From: Pollenia angustigena
Taxonomy: Eukaryota; Arthropoda; Insecta; Diptera; Polleniidae
Length of the DNA: 64,000 nucleotides
Reading direction: 5' to 3'
Assembly (NCBI GenBank): GCA_930367215.1
Contig: OV884059.1
Coordinates: forward strand, 151,960,511 to 152,024,510
Of the stretch, positions 46,614 through 56,959 are shown one piece after another; the stretch's first letter is position 1, and every line of letters begins with the position of its first letter. A model generated the notes under the pieces. It was given only the letters and a program-made list of their open reading frames with translations, was not told the origin of the DNA and ran no database searches. The translations under genes were made by a program, and so were the position numbers.

Positions 46614-46915
46614 TTACAATAAATCATCTTCAGTACTGAATTCTTCCAAAAAAATATTGCCGCTCAACGAAACATTTGTTTCGTCATCTTTAACTGGTAC
46701 ATTTTCTCTCAATATATATTTCTCAACTTCTTCAAAAAATATATATTTTTTAGTCTTTGGATTCCTGTTTGAAGATAACAACGGATCTGAGGAATGTATT
46801 AAATGAGTCATTAAATCTTTATGAGTGTCGTCTTGACGTTTTTCTCGTATGGGAAAGTCTGGTTTTTCTCACGATTTTGTGGTTGGCTTCCAATGCTTCT
46901 TCGGACAAGCACCCT
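46614..46915 (-). pseudogene. Exon-like coding remnant, unrecognised
   Basis: A minus-strand frame starts directly after an acceptor-like TAAAAAAAATTTCAG and reads CPKKHWKPTTKS, a stop, EKPDFPIREKRQDDTHKDLM, then THLIHSSDPLLSSNRNPKTK, an acidic tail and a stop at 46614. Apart from the one TGA (a single change from an Arg codon) the frame is clean for 100 codons. The open part from Met is 46614-46811. The Pro/Lys/Trp/Asp/Glu-rich make-up is protein-like. It lies inside elements J/H and may belong to their lost proteins or to a captured host exon. The family was not recognised. Confidence 0.5.
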
Positions 46916-47039
46916 GAAATTTTTTTTAGTTATTAGTTACGTTTCATTGTAATTACATAAAGCCACTTTTATACCTTAATATTTCTTATTATGTTCCTAG
47001 TTTATTTTTTTTAAACTAATTCAATCTATGAAAATTTGA

Positions 47040-47965
47040 GCGAAAATCACGAATATAGCATTTTTTTTAAATACATTTTTTTTTCAAGTTGTGGTAAAAT
47101 TTTTTTTTCTTGTAGTTATTAGAAAACAGTCTAAGTATTCGAAATCAGAAAAAAACCCATAGACGGTATTTTTTTTTTTTTTTTTAATATTCCATCAAAG
47201 TTAGGAAATTTTTAGAGCTTAAGTAAATAATAAGCATTTTTCAAACCATTAAAAAATAAGTATAGGAGTATAATTCCCCTAAAATTTTTTTATAGTTGGT
47301 TTAGAATATAGTTAGGTGTTACAGAAAAAAATTTTAATCTCGTAATCCAGAAAATGAATTTTTTACAATTATTTTCTTGAAACAATAAAAAACCAAGGGA
47401 ATTTGTGATTTCAGCGCCCTCTTATGCCGTAAAATGCAGGCAAACACAAAAAAATGTTTATACATATTTTGATTTTTGTAGTTTTTTATTGAACGGTATA
47501 AGTTTGAATTAATATTTCACAGTATTTGTAGTTAATTGTCTTTTTAACTCCTGAAAACTATCAAAATTTTAGCAAAAATCATGAAAATAGCCATTTAAAA
47601 ATAAAATTTTTTCAATTGTTTTTCTTGGAGTTATTAGAAAACAGTTTAAATATTCGAAATCAGAAAAAAACCCATAGACGGTATTTTTCTTTTTTTTTTT
47701 TAATATTCCATCAAAGTTAGAAAATTTTTAGAGCTTAAGTAAATAATAAGTATTTTTCAAACCAATAAAAAAACACTTATGAGAAAATAATTCAATAAAA
47801 TTTTTTTACAGTTAGTTCCAAAGATAGTAAACTACTACAGAAAAAAATTTCTATCTCGTGCTTTAAAAAACAACAGTTTTACAACAGTTTTCCTAAAACA
47901 TGTAAACCTCAAGTAGTTGTTTGGCCATTTTTACTATAAATTCTCAAACTTTGGCGCCCTCTAGC
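47040..47965. repeat. Tandem duplication, unit ~515 bp
   Basis: The block from TTATTAGAAAACAGTCTAAG through AAACCCATAGACGGTATT to GAGCTTAAGTAAATAATAAG occurs at about 47116 and again at about 47632, and GCGCCCTCT follows both units (47418, 47953). Confidence 0.8.
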
Positions 47966-48329
47966 GGCGCCAAAAAGAGTTAAATCTTAAAAATTCTTCA
48001 AAATTCATTTTAATTATTTTGTTATCTATCGATCTGTACATTTTTAAGTACAATATAAGACTTGTTTTTTTTTTTGATTTATGTCTATGGGCCAAAGCAC
48101 TGTGCGACGACTACATCACTTCGACGTTAATTTGGTATTTTATAAGAATGTTGTGTCGACGTCGACTAGTTATCGAAAATTTGACAAAAACAATCCCATC
48201 TCCAATTGTTTTTTTTTTTTTTTTTTGTTCTTCACTCACTTTTTAACGCTATTTATGCTATTTTACGACATATTTTTTTAACCGATTTAGCTTTTTAAAA
48301 TAAAGTGTGGAGTTTGTTTCCAATTTTGA

Positions 48330-48960
48330 ATTTTTTTCGCGAATTTTTGGCATGTTTTTGATAAAAGATATTTTTACTGTAAGTTTTCTGATTCTTTATA
48401 GCTTTAACGTTTATTAATAAATGCATATAAGACTTTTCTTTCATGCCGCTGTTAGCAAATTTTTGCGAATTTTCGTTTATTTAGCAATTTTCACCGAATT
48501 TTTGCCATTCCTTTCAGTTTAAGGGACTTTTTATCAATTTTATGGCTTGTTTGATATATGAAAAATTTTCGCGAATTTTCGCTGTTTTTGCATAATTTTT
48601 TTATAACTTCCCGACATTTTGTTTTTTCGCCGATTTAGCGATTTCAAACCCATTTTGAGGGTTTGTTTCAAAGTTTGCAATTTTTGCTTATTTTAGCCAT
48701 GCTCGCGATAGCAGCGACTTTTTCCTAAAAGTTTTCTGATTCTTTACAGCTTTAACGATTTTTAATAAATATTAGACTTTGCTATCATGTAGCTGTTAGC
48801 AATTTTTTGCGAATTTCCGCTAATTTTGCAATTTTAGCAAAATTTTTGCCATTTCTTATAGTTTTAGGGCTTTCGTTATATATTAAAAATGTTCGCTAAT
48901 TTTCGCTATTTTCAAATGTTTTCGAATTTTCGCGTTACATTTACTAATAAAATTTGTGCC
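48330..48960. repeat. Tandem duplication, unit ~347 bp
   Basis: GTTTTCTGATTCTTTATAGC and the following TTTAACG, GCTGTTAGCA and TTTTTGCCATT landmarks occur at about 48382 and again at about 48729. Short GAATTTTCGCT motifs recur throughout. Confidence 0.75.
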
Positions 48961-50083
48961 CATAACTTCTTTTAAATTTGCATTTTTTATTTCAAACGTA
49001 TTCAATAAATATGTTAACATTTCATTTAAAATTTCTTTAACTTTCATTTGAGTCGTCACAAAATTTCCTGTCGGCTAAAACGGGGACAATACTACTCGAC
49101 GTCGACTTAAAAGCGCCTTAGAAAATATAACTTGACTGTCAAAAGTAATCGATTATTGTCAACAACGACTCAGAAAATACCATTAATGTTCAGGTGCCGT
49201 CGACTTGTGTCGATGTATTATGAAAGGGGTGAATAAAACTCAAAACTAAAATTGCAAAATTAATTATTAGGGCTTCTTTTACAATTTATAAATATGTATA
49301 TAATGTTAGTATGTTAGTGTATGTGTTCACAAAACCTGTTAATATGATACAAATACATTTTTATTGATAAGAGTTTCAGTGGAAAAAGGGAATAAGTCCA
49401 CCAAATTTTTTGTGGTTAAAATCGATAGCGTAAAAATTCAAATTAATTATGTTTTGACTTTGAGCATTCGTTCGGAAATAAAAAGAAAAAATATCCATCT
49501 AAATATTGGCTTACCCTGCGGCCAAACGGTCAAGTTTTTCTTGATAGTCTTTTACATATACTGCTTGTCAAAATTTACATAAATTGAAAGCTGTGACGTA
49601 GGCTGCATTAAATTTTTGAGCAATTTACTTTCAAGACGTCATCAAGAAAACAATTTATAAAGATAAACGAAAATTTTGCTCACTAACCTTGAAATCAGCT
49701 GTTTTCTTGAACGTAAATTGAAACACTCACTGACAAGAGAATTTTAAAGGCAAGTTCGTATCAACTTTTAAAAGTATGAGTTATTGGTAAAAAAGTGTTA
49801 GTGTATTAAAACTTGATAGGCAAAACTTGATCGTGTAACTCTCAAGTTACCTCGCGTAGTGTTTAAATTGAATTAGTATATTTTGGAAAGAGTACATTTA
49901 TTATAATTTGGCAAAAAAGGCTGCAGCTAATTTTTTAGTTCAGTGCAATCGCTCAGTTTTATTTTTAATGAAGTTAAAAAAATAACATAAAACATTTCTT
50001 CTTGTTAAAACAGTAATTAACTAAAAAAATTTCTTCTTTTTAAATTAATCGTAAGTATAACAAATTTAACAAAATAATATGTC

Positions 50084-50698
50084 CCCAGCAAAAACTTGGT
50101 AATGACATGCCATTACTGAACAACTTACTTTTCAATGACTACTACATACCATCTTCATTACATAGAAGTAGTTTGGTAATGACTTATTTAACTCCCTATT
50201 TGTAAGCGAGGGTGGTAAGTAGTTGCCTGCAATAACTTAATCTCATATTTACGCTCTTAATTGAGTTAAACAACGTTTTTTTATACAAAAACTACACTGC
50301 CCCGGTAGACTAGCTGGTAGTGAGCTAGTCTACCAGCACCGAGGTTGCGCGATCGAATCCCACCAGAGACAAAATAACAAATAAAACAAAGTAAAATAAA
50401 ATAAGAAAAAATAGAAAAAAAATAAAGTAAAATAAAATAAGAAAAAATAGAAAAAAAATAATAAAAAAAAGTAACAAAAAAAAAAATTTTTTTTAAAGTC
50501 ATTCAATGTTAGTTGTAATTTTGGTGACATCGGAGTAATAACTTTTTAACTCCCTATTTGTAAGCGAGGGAGGTAAGTACTTGCCTCCAATGACATCACC
50601 GTGTTAAAATAATGAGTTAAAATGCCAATGTATAAGTAGTGAAGGGTCGGTTTATTAGCTTTTTAACTCATTACTTTGCAATGTAAGTTTTTGCTGGG
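50084..50698. mobile_element. CCC-ended MITE E1, holding a SINE
   Basis: Ends CCCAGCAAAAACTTGGTAAT and inverse CAATGTAAGTTTTTGCTGGG, with TC outside both, a 2-bp duplication. CTCCCTATTTGTAAGCGAGG occurs on both sides of the inserted SINE (50192, 50551). It has landed in the transposase remnant of element J, replacing the last codons with MITE sequence. Confidence 0.85.
50237..50490 (+). mobile_element. tRNA-derived SINE, copy 2
   Basis: Collinear with copy 1 from TTAATCTCATATTTACG. A box TAGCTGGTAGTG at 50311 and B box GATCGAATCCC at 50351, again 40 bp apart, then an A-rich tail. The shared leader upstream of the tRNA-like part has the same length class in both copies. Confidence 0.8.
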
Positions 50699-51243
50699 TC
50701 TTCTTCCGAATAATCTTCCTGACTTGATACTGTTTTCAAGTTTTTATAGAAAGTAAGGTACACGGGAGGGATATATAAATCAATTATATCCTTTTTCTTT
50801 TCTTTTGTTATACCTCTAGTTTGAGGATACAATAACATTACTTTACCTTTCTTTCTTATGTTTATATTTTCAAATCCAAAATTTGTATCGATATTATTTT
50901 TATATTGTATTACCCATGGTTTGGATCTATCTAGTTCGATCCACCTCATTTGGAGCCAGTTTACCGGTTTTACCGCGGTGTTGGTTTTGCGATTTCAAAC
51001 TTTATTTTCCAAAGATTTTGTAGAGAAAAAATCAAAACTGGTCATTTTAACCACTCGAAACTGTTCCTTTATTTTGCATGTTGACCACAAAACAATCCGA
51101 TCGTGCGTATCAGCAAACATTTTTATATATTTGACCAAACAAGATGCGATATCTTGCGAGCCTCTTGAGCCCTCAGTTTCTGGCCAAACAAACATGGCTC
51201 TAGCATTGTTTTGAAACTCATGGAAAGCAAAGTTAACAAGTGA
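50671..51243 (-). pseudogene. Transposase-like ORF remnant of element J
   Basis: One minus-strand frame, broken by a single TGA at 50995, reads HEFQNNARAMFVWPETEG, SRGSQDIASCLVKYI and DTHDRIVLWS, then after the stop KPVNWLQMRWIELDRSKPWV, KKKDIIDLYIPPVYLTFYKN and an acidic end. The second half (50671-50949) is open from Met. The pattern recalls a widespread but poorly characterised family of insect and cnidarian proteins that look like DDE-type transposases, where VLWS is normally followed by an Asp-containing catalytic segment that is missing here; this link is from memory of the pattern and needs a search. The C-terminus is overwritten by MITE E1. Confidence 0.6.
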
Positions 51244-51441
51244 TTAATGCAATATAAACGCAAGCGTGGACTTATTCCCTTTTTCCACTGAAAATAAAAA
51301 TTTTGTGTTTCGTACAAAAAAATGTTTTGTCTTTAACATTTTTACCATACATTGTTAGTCATAAAAGGAAGTGTATCCTCCGTAAATCTCAAAAACGCCA
51401 AAAAAATGGACTCATTCCCTTTATACACTGAACGACTCAAT

Positions 51442-51829
51442 TGTATCAAGAAAAACATATTCGTACGTAGGATTATTTAAGAAAAAAGTAACCAAAATGA
51501 AAAAATACTCACATCTCCACGTTGAAAAAAAAATATAACCAATTTTGGTTAGAAATAACCAAAAACGGCAGCTCTGAATATAAATGCAAATATAATTAAA
51601 TATGGTATCTTAATTCAACTTTAATGTACAAATTGACAAAAATAAAAGTGCCATCGGAGTCCATTTTGTTCTGAACAAAAATTGAAATAAAACCAATTCA
51701 AGAAAAAACTTGCCGAACAAAATAATTTCTCTCTCTCAAAAGTAAGACGTCGAACTCATTATGAAAAAAATTTCGCTGTACAAAAATATTGTTGGGAACG
51801 CAGGGGTGAATCGAGTTTAATAGTCATAA
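51442..51829. other. AT-rich spacer
   Basis: No feature recognised. Confidence 0.35.
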
Positions 51830-52640
51830 AAATGTTAAAAATTTCACAAGAAATCGAAATTTAAATTTTGAATTTTATAGAAATTATTAAACGAATACTT
51901 CTTGATACAAAATTTTATTTTTAACCTAAAATCGAAAGTTTTGCTAAAAATTTAATTTTCTAGCCAGACATAATTTTTAATCATAAAATACTCCACATTT
52001 CTATTAACTTTATATGTAATGCTCAAAATTTGTTAAATGCGTGAAGCAAAGAATAAGGAAATAAGAATTAACCGGTTTTTTTTAGCATGCAAAGCTTTTT
52101 TAAAATGTTTCACACACACTCCAAAAACAAACAAAAAAAAATCGATGCAAATGCCTCCGTGGAGCAGAGAATTGAATTCAATAAATATTTAACACAAAAA
52201 TTATTCGCAATTTTATGAGTTTGATAAAAAATTGTCTTGTGAAATTTCATAATCGTATTATTAAAACAGATAAAGGTTAAAATTATACCCAAAATGATTT
52301 TGAAAAATAAAACTTAAAACAGTTTTCAGCTGTTTAAAGCATTCTTACTAGCCTACATTTTTCTGCATTTGTTGCGCATGGTTTTGTTTCTTACCCACCT
52401 ATAAAAATTTGATAATTTCACTGAAACTCAGAATTTTAACAGGAAATCTAATATTTCAAGCAAAGTAAAAATTTTCACTTAAAATCGACGTTTTCGCTGT
52501 AAGTCATTGTCTTAAGATAAAATCGATATTATTACTGGAAATCAAAGCTTTAAATTAATATCCATGTTCAAACTAAAATGCGATCTTCATACAGAAAATC
52601 GATGTGTTAATTAAAAAACTAAGAAAAATCGATGATGTAT
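51830..52640. repeat. Degenerate 19-bp tandem repeat
   Basis: From 52472 to about 52622, successive 19-mers follow a loose consensus TTTTNACTGAAAATCGATG (for example TTTTCACTTAAAATCGACG, TCTTAAGATAAAATCGATA, TTCATACAGAAAATCGATG). A second stretch near 51840-51970 has the same pattern with 19-20 bp spacing; the 450 bp between them is weaker or unrelated. Confidence 0.6.
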
Positions 52641-52661
52641 TTTCATAAAATACAAAAATAT

Positions 52662-52897
52662 CCCAGCAAACACAGAAATACACCTCATGTATTGCCAAAC
52701 GTATTGCCAGGATGAAAAATATTATTGTGGCAATAATCGATTTCGTATTGCGGAAGATACTTCCTTCGGGAAGAAACGTGTCTCGATGGCAATACTTCTC
52801 AGCAATACGAAAGCGATACTTCTAGATGATTATCTAGTAATATCGCCAGATAACCACTTAATAGAAAAAAGGAAGATATAGCCAAACTATCATTGGG
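52662..52897. mobile_element. Possible short CCC-ended MITE V
   Basis: CCCAGCAAACACAG at the left, CAAACTATCATTGGG at the right, AT outside both. The inverted match is only a few bases, so this rests mostly on likeness to the other CCC-ended elements. TATTGCCA and its inverse recur inside. Confidence 0.4.
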
Positions 52898-53241
52898 ATG
52901 ATAAAAAGAAGATTTTGCATTTTATAAAATTGTCATTTACGTACAAAGAAGCACATCTTATTATTTATTATTGAATAATTAAAACAAAATAAAATAATAT
53001 ACATAAATATTTAGTTTCCACCATATTTTTGAGACAAAAACCTACCACTTCTTTAAAATAGCATCCAATCAATATGATGCAATAAAGCACTTATAAATTT
53101 CACAATTATTTCGTAAATTGTTTGCTTAATGCGGCTTCAATTTTTGCCAAACGCTTAGTGGAGATTCCCTTTCCCAGCGTTGACACCAATCGATTAAAAA
53201 CTATTGAATTTCTTTAAGATAAAGATGTTACGATAACTGAG
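52898..53241. other. AT-rich spacer
   Basis: No feature recognised. Confidence 0.35.
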
Positions 53242-53244
53242 TTA

Positions 53245-55236
53245 AGGCTCAGTTAGGCGAACGTTGCTGTACCGTATCTGTACTGTATCCATCAGCTGTT
53301 CGCTTTTTGTTATATGAAAACCAATACAAAAGCTTACCGAAATGCAATGTACCGTAGTTGCAACGTACCAATCTGAATAAAATAGAATTTCATGCCGATG
53401 TTACGTGACATTTGTAAGACAGTGCTGGGAGGCTTGAATGTTATATTGAATGCGGGTATTTTTCCAATTTTTTTTTTTTTGTACTTTTTTCGGTATACCT
53501 ATGGAATTGCGACAAAACAACTTACAATACAACGTATTTCCATATATACAAATTTTCATATGCTTAAAAGTACAAAATAATCAAATGCATATACACATAC
53601 AATAAAAGGCTTTGAATGGTATCAAAACCTTGTTTTGTGTACGCATATTTACAATATATGTATGCTAAAAATTTATACACTAAAATACTTATTTGTTTAT
53701 TGTAAATCTACGAAATAAATATTTATTTATTAACGTTTTTTACATACACAAAATACTTTTTATACCCTTCACCACAGGTGGAAAAGGGTATATATAAGTT
53801 TGTCATTCTGTTTGTAATTTCTACAATATTGATCTTAGACCCTATAAAGTATATATATTCTGGGTCCTTATGAGGAGAGAAGTAGATTTAACGATATCCG
53901 TCCGTCCGTCTGTCCGTCTAATGTTTGATATGTCTTTTCCGGAGACTCCAGACATGATAGCGGCTACGTTGTTTTACATTTATGTCACATATAGTCCACC
54001 ATTTCTTGCTATTGAAATTCAGCCAGATCGGTCCAACAATGGCTGAGATATGACCAAAAAAACACGACTGCCTCTAATTTTTCCAAAAAATCCCTTGTGG
54101 TTGTTGTATTTTTATTACTTTTTTCTGTATATCTGGAGAACGGCAAGAGCCAAAGCTTTAAAATTAGGTACAAACATTTAGGTTATAAATATACACCATC
54201 TTACAAAATGTGGGCGGGATTGGAGAAGTAGGCGTGGTACCTCTCATACAAAAAGTATTAAAAATTGTATAAAAACCTGAATTTGTTAACTGTAGTATGA
54301 CCTATGGTTACGCCTTATATATCAGAAGATCTGAAATTTTTAATAGAAAATATTTTCTAAAAAACTCGGGAAAATCGGTTCAGATACGAACAAGTTATGA
54401 CCAAAATATTATTTTTTTTTTTGAAAAATACCCATTTTCAGGAACCATAGATCTTCCTGAGTCCACGTTTTATAGCCAAAATAACTGGCAAATTTCTTCT
54501 TTAACACGTCGGTATATAAATCTGTCAAATCGGTTAAGAAATAGCAGAATTATGACCAAAATACTGAAATCCCAAAAATTACTCTTTTTTTTTATAATTA
54601 AGATGGTTTTTTATACCCTGCACCCTATAAAGTATATTAATTCTGGGTCCTTATGCAAAGCGAAGTTCAAATCCGGTTGTCGTCTCTTCTTCCTATCCCC
54701 TAACTCCCCCCCCCCCCCCCTTCGTATTTGTTTCCATATACTAGCATAATGCCCAATATGATTTTCGTTATCACCCTTCTTTATTATTTCATATATTTAA
54801 CGAAATAATTTTAACAAATAGAAACTAAAAACGATTTAAAAAAAATATTTACCAGTTATCGCTTTTTAAATTTCATCTATAATGAAGTTGTAAGTATTGT
54901 AAATATGTATGTAAATGTATATGTAAAAATTATTAATTTGCTCTCTATTCTACTCGCACAATGGTGAAGGGTATATAAGATTCGGCACAGCGGAATATAG
55001 CACTCTTACTTGTTTTAATACCATTTAAATCACTTGGTACTTTTTCTGCACAGCGGTGACCATTTAAACATTTTTGATTCCCATCACTGTGTGTATTGTT
55101 TTACGTATACTATTGCTTTTCATTTATGTATGGGAAAAACATATGACACGTTTTTAAATGTTCTATAAGTGCACCAACGTACTTACAGAACGGTGCGGTA
55201 CATTACGGGTACAGCAACGTTCGCCTAACTGGGCCT
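53245..55236. mobile_element. TTA-flanked MITE T (Harbinger-like), holding a DINE
   Basis: Ends AGGCTCAGTTAGGCGAACGT and inverse ACGTTCGCCTAACTGGGCCT; TTA lies outside both (53242-53244, 55237-55239). A TWA duplication fits PIF/Harbinger. About 1.25 kb of the length is DINE B2. Confidence 0.85.
53761..55015 (+). mobile_element. DINE-1-like repeat B2
   Basis: Starts TATACCCTTCACCACAGG, has CCTATAAAGTATATATATTC and GTCCGTCCGTCTGTCCGTCT, and ends GATTCGGCACAGCGGAATAT then CACTCTTACTTGTTTT. A second start-like block (TATACCCTGCACCCTATAAA) at 54612 indicates an internal duplication or a nested copy. A 14-base C run lies at about 54706-54719. The open frame at 54297-54749 is not taken as coding. 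Confidence 0.7.
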
Positions 55237-55239
55237 TTA

Positions 55240-56959
55240 GGGACTCCTGCCGTCTCCCTTTGAGAGTGCTATGGACAATGCCGTCTTTAAGTTCATACGC
55301 TTGACCCCAGAAGAGCTAGTCATAAACACATAATTCCCTCTTGCTAAGAACTTCGAGATGATTTAATTTTTAATTGTACAAATGTATGTTATGAGATTCG
55401 TTGTTATACAATCTTAGAGCAAATGTCAAAAGTTTGAAGATTTTGAACAGCAGAATTTTTATTTTCAATTGGAGTTTTCCTACAACCGAATCAATCCATT
55501 ATGGATCAACTGTTCATGACAAAAAGGAGAAAAATCCATTAAGAACTCATCCAAATTTCTCCAATATTTTGAAGGACAAAAGAAATCTTAAAATAATTGG
55601 ATAAATACATAAAAAGTTGTTATCCTTTAATTTGATTAAAAGACTGGCTTAATACTTGGGCTTTTATTTCGGAAAAAGTTTTGCTATCACAGTATAAACC
55701 TGAAATCATGAAAACAGGAATTAGAAAAAAAGGCGACGTCGCAAGAGAGTCAATAACAGTTAAAACCCCTTTCAAGGTAATTAACTCGAACCGAGGGATT
55801 AAAAGAGCTGAGGCCTAATTCTGGCAGTCGTGATCGAGTACATTCTCGATTCGAAAGCAATTTTATTTCACTCGATACTGAACGAATCGAATTATTTTTT
55901 CAGTATTGTGAAACTCCAATTAATGCTTTATAACACTAAAAAAATTATTCTGATTCGTTCAGTATTGACTGAAATAATTAGATATTAAATTGCTCAATTT
56001 TTTAAAAAATAAGCTGATGATATTTTATTATTTCGAAACAAAAAATGATTTCATCAGTAACGTAATCGTACTTTATGATACAAATTATTTCCTACGGACG
56101 TGTTCTGACAATCGCAAAACGCTTAACATTTGCGTTTCTGACTCAAAATCTCATAAAAGGTGTTCTGTAATTCGCTATCGCAAGACGTTTGGCAATTTCA
56201 GATCGCTAAAGCCTGCTCAAGGGTACTAGAATAATTTTAGGAAACTATGGCAGATCGCAAGCAAAACGTAAGAATTTTAGAACACCATAACAGAAATCTG
56301 GCGATTTCCGATTTCAAATCTCGCGATTGTTAGACATATTTAAGTATTGAAGTAGTTTCCTTTCATACTTGTTGAGTTTTACAAATTTTCTCAATCACAA
56401 CAAAACAATGTAGCAAATTAAAAGAAAAGATTATTATTAAGCAAAATTTAAGGACCAAATCCAATATCGGTGTCTGATTTAATAACGTGGTTAGAGATAA
56501 AATTTATATAGAATATATCGGATGATTTATTGATTAAATATCTTCGATTCAAATAAGTAAAACTATTTTTTTATAAAAATACCAAGATACAAATGGAAAT
56601 TTTATTAAACAGATATTTTTTTTAAATAAATCCTTTAAACTTATTAGAATAACTTAAATCCATGAACCTGTTCTTATAGTTAAACAAAATAACCTCCCTC
56701 GTATTGAAAACTTAATGCCGTTATGAACTTTAAGTGTATTTTACTTAACTTAAAAAATGTTCCGTTACAAAATACAAATAATGTTTTCATTATTATAAAA
56801 AAACCCATATTAAATACGTCAACAATAAATTAAGCCTTTATAAGTCTAGACGGTACTTAAGTCTTAAGAAAACACCTTTTTTGAAATGTTTGTAAATATT
56901 AATTAATAAATAATTAACAAAAATTCACTACTACAACTAAATAAACACATAAATATCAG
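55240..56959. other. Intergenic, downstream of the synthetase gene
   Basis: No gene is supported. On the minus strand an AATAAA lies at 56601-56606, about 350 bp after the stop codon, and is the nearest good polyadenylation signal; a weaker TATAAA lies near 56835. Palindromic GATTCGTTCAGTATTG motifs around 55880-55975 suggest a small decayed foldback. Confidence 0.45.

Larger units (their letters stand above)
45287..49232. mobile_element. Element H inside J
   Basis: Ends TCACCCCTATGATGTAA and inverse TTATGAAAGGGGTGA, with GTCGACGTCGACA near the left end matching GTCGACGTCGAC at 48165 and 49090. A subterminal pair GCGACGCACAGTGCTTTG (45353) and its inverse (48091) supports an inverted-repeat element, though the two arms are unequal, so the right half has been rearranged or interrupted. 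Confidence 0.45.
45189..51441 (-). mobile_element. TIR transposon J (6.25 kb with inserts)
   Basis: Inverted ends ATTGAGTCGTTCAGTGGATA, then AAGGGAATGAGTC, match on both sides. A second motif, CAGTGGAAAAAGGGAATAAG, lies inside each end: at 49375 (left, same strand as the left end) and 51275-51294 (right, inverse). Element H (45287-49232) explains why the left inner copy is so far in. A decayed transposase-like frame lies next to the right end, reading on the minus strand. This element therefore has the layout of an autonomous transposon ruined by later insertions. The flanking duplication was not resolved. Confidence 0.65.

Noticed and set aside
52687..52881. 64-codon frame with CQTYCQDEKYYC
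   Set aside because: Falls in a short palindromic element with repeated TATTGCCA motifs; cysteines come from the repeat.
54297..54749. 150-codon open frame
   Set aside because: Lies entirely inside DINE B2, includes a C-run (Pro stretch) and a DINE start block; chance frame.
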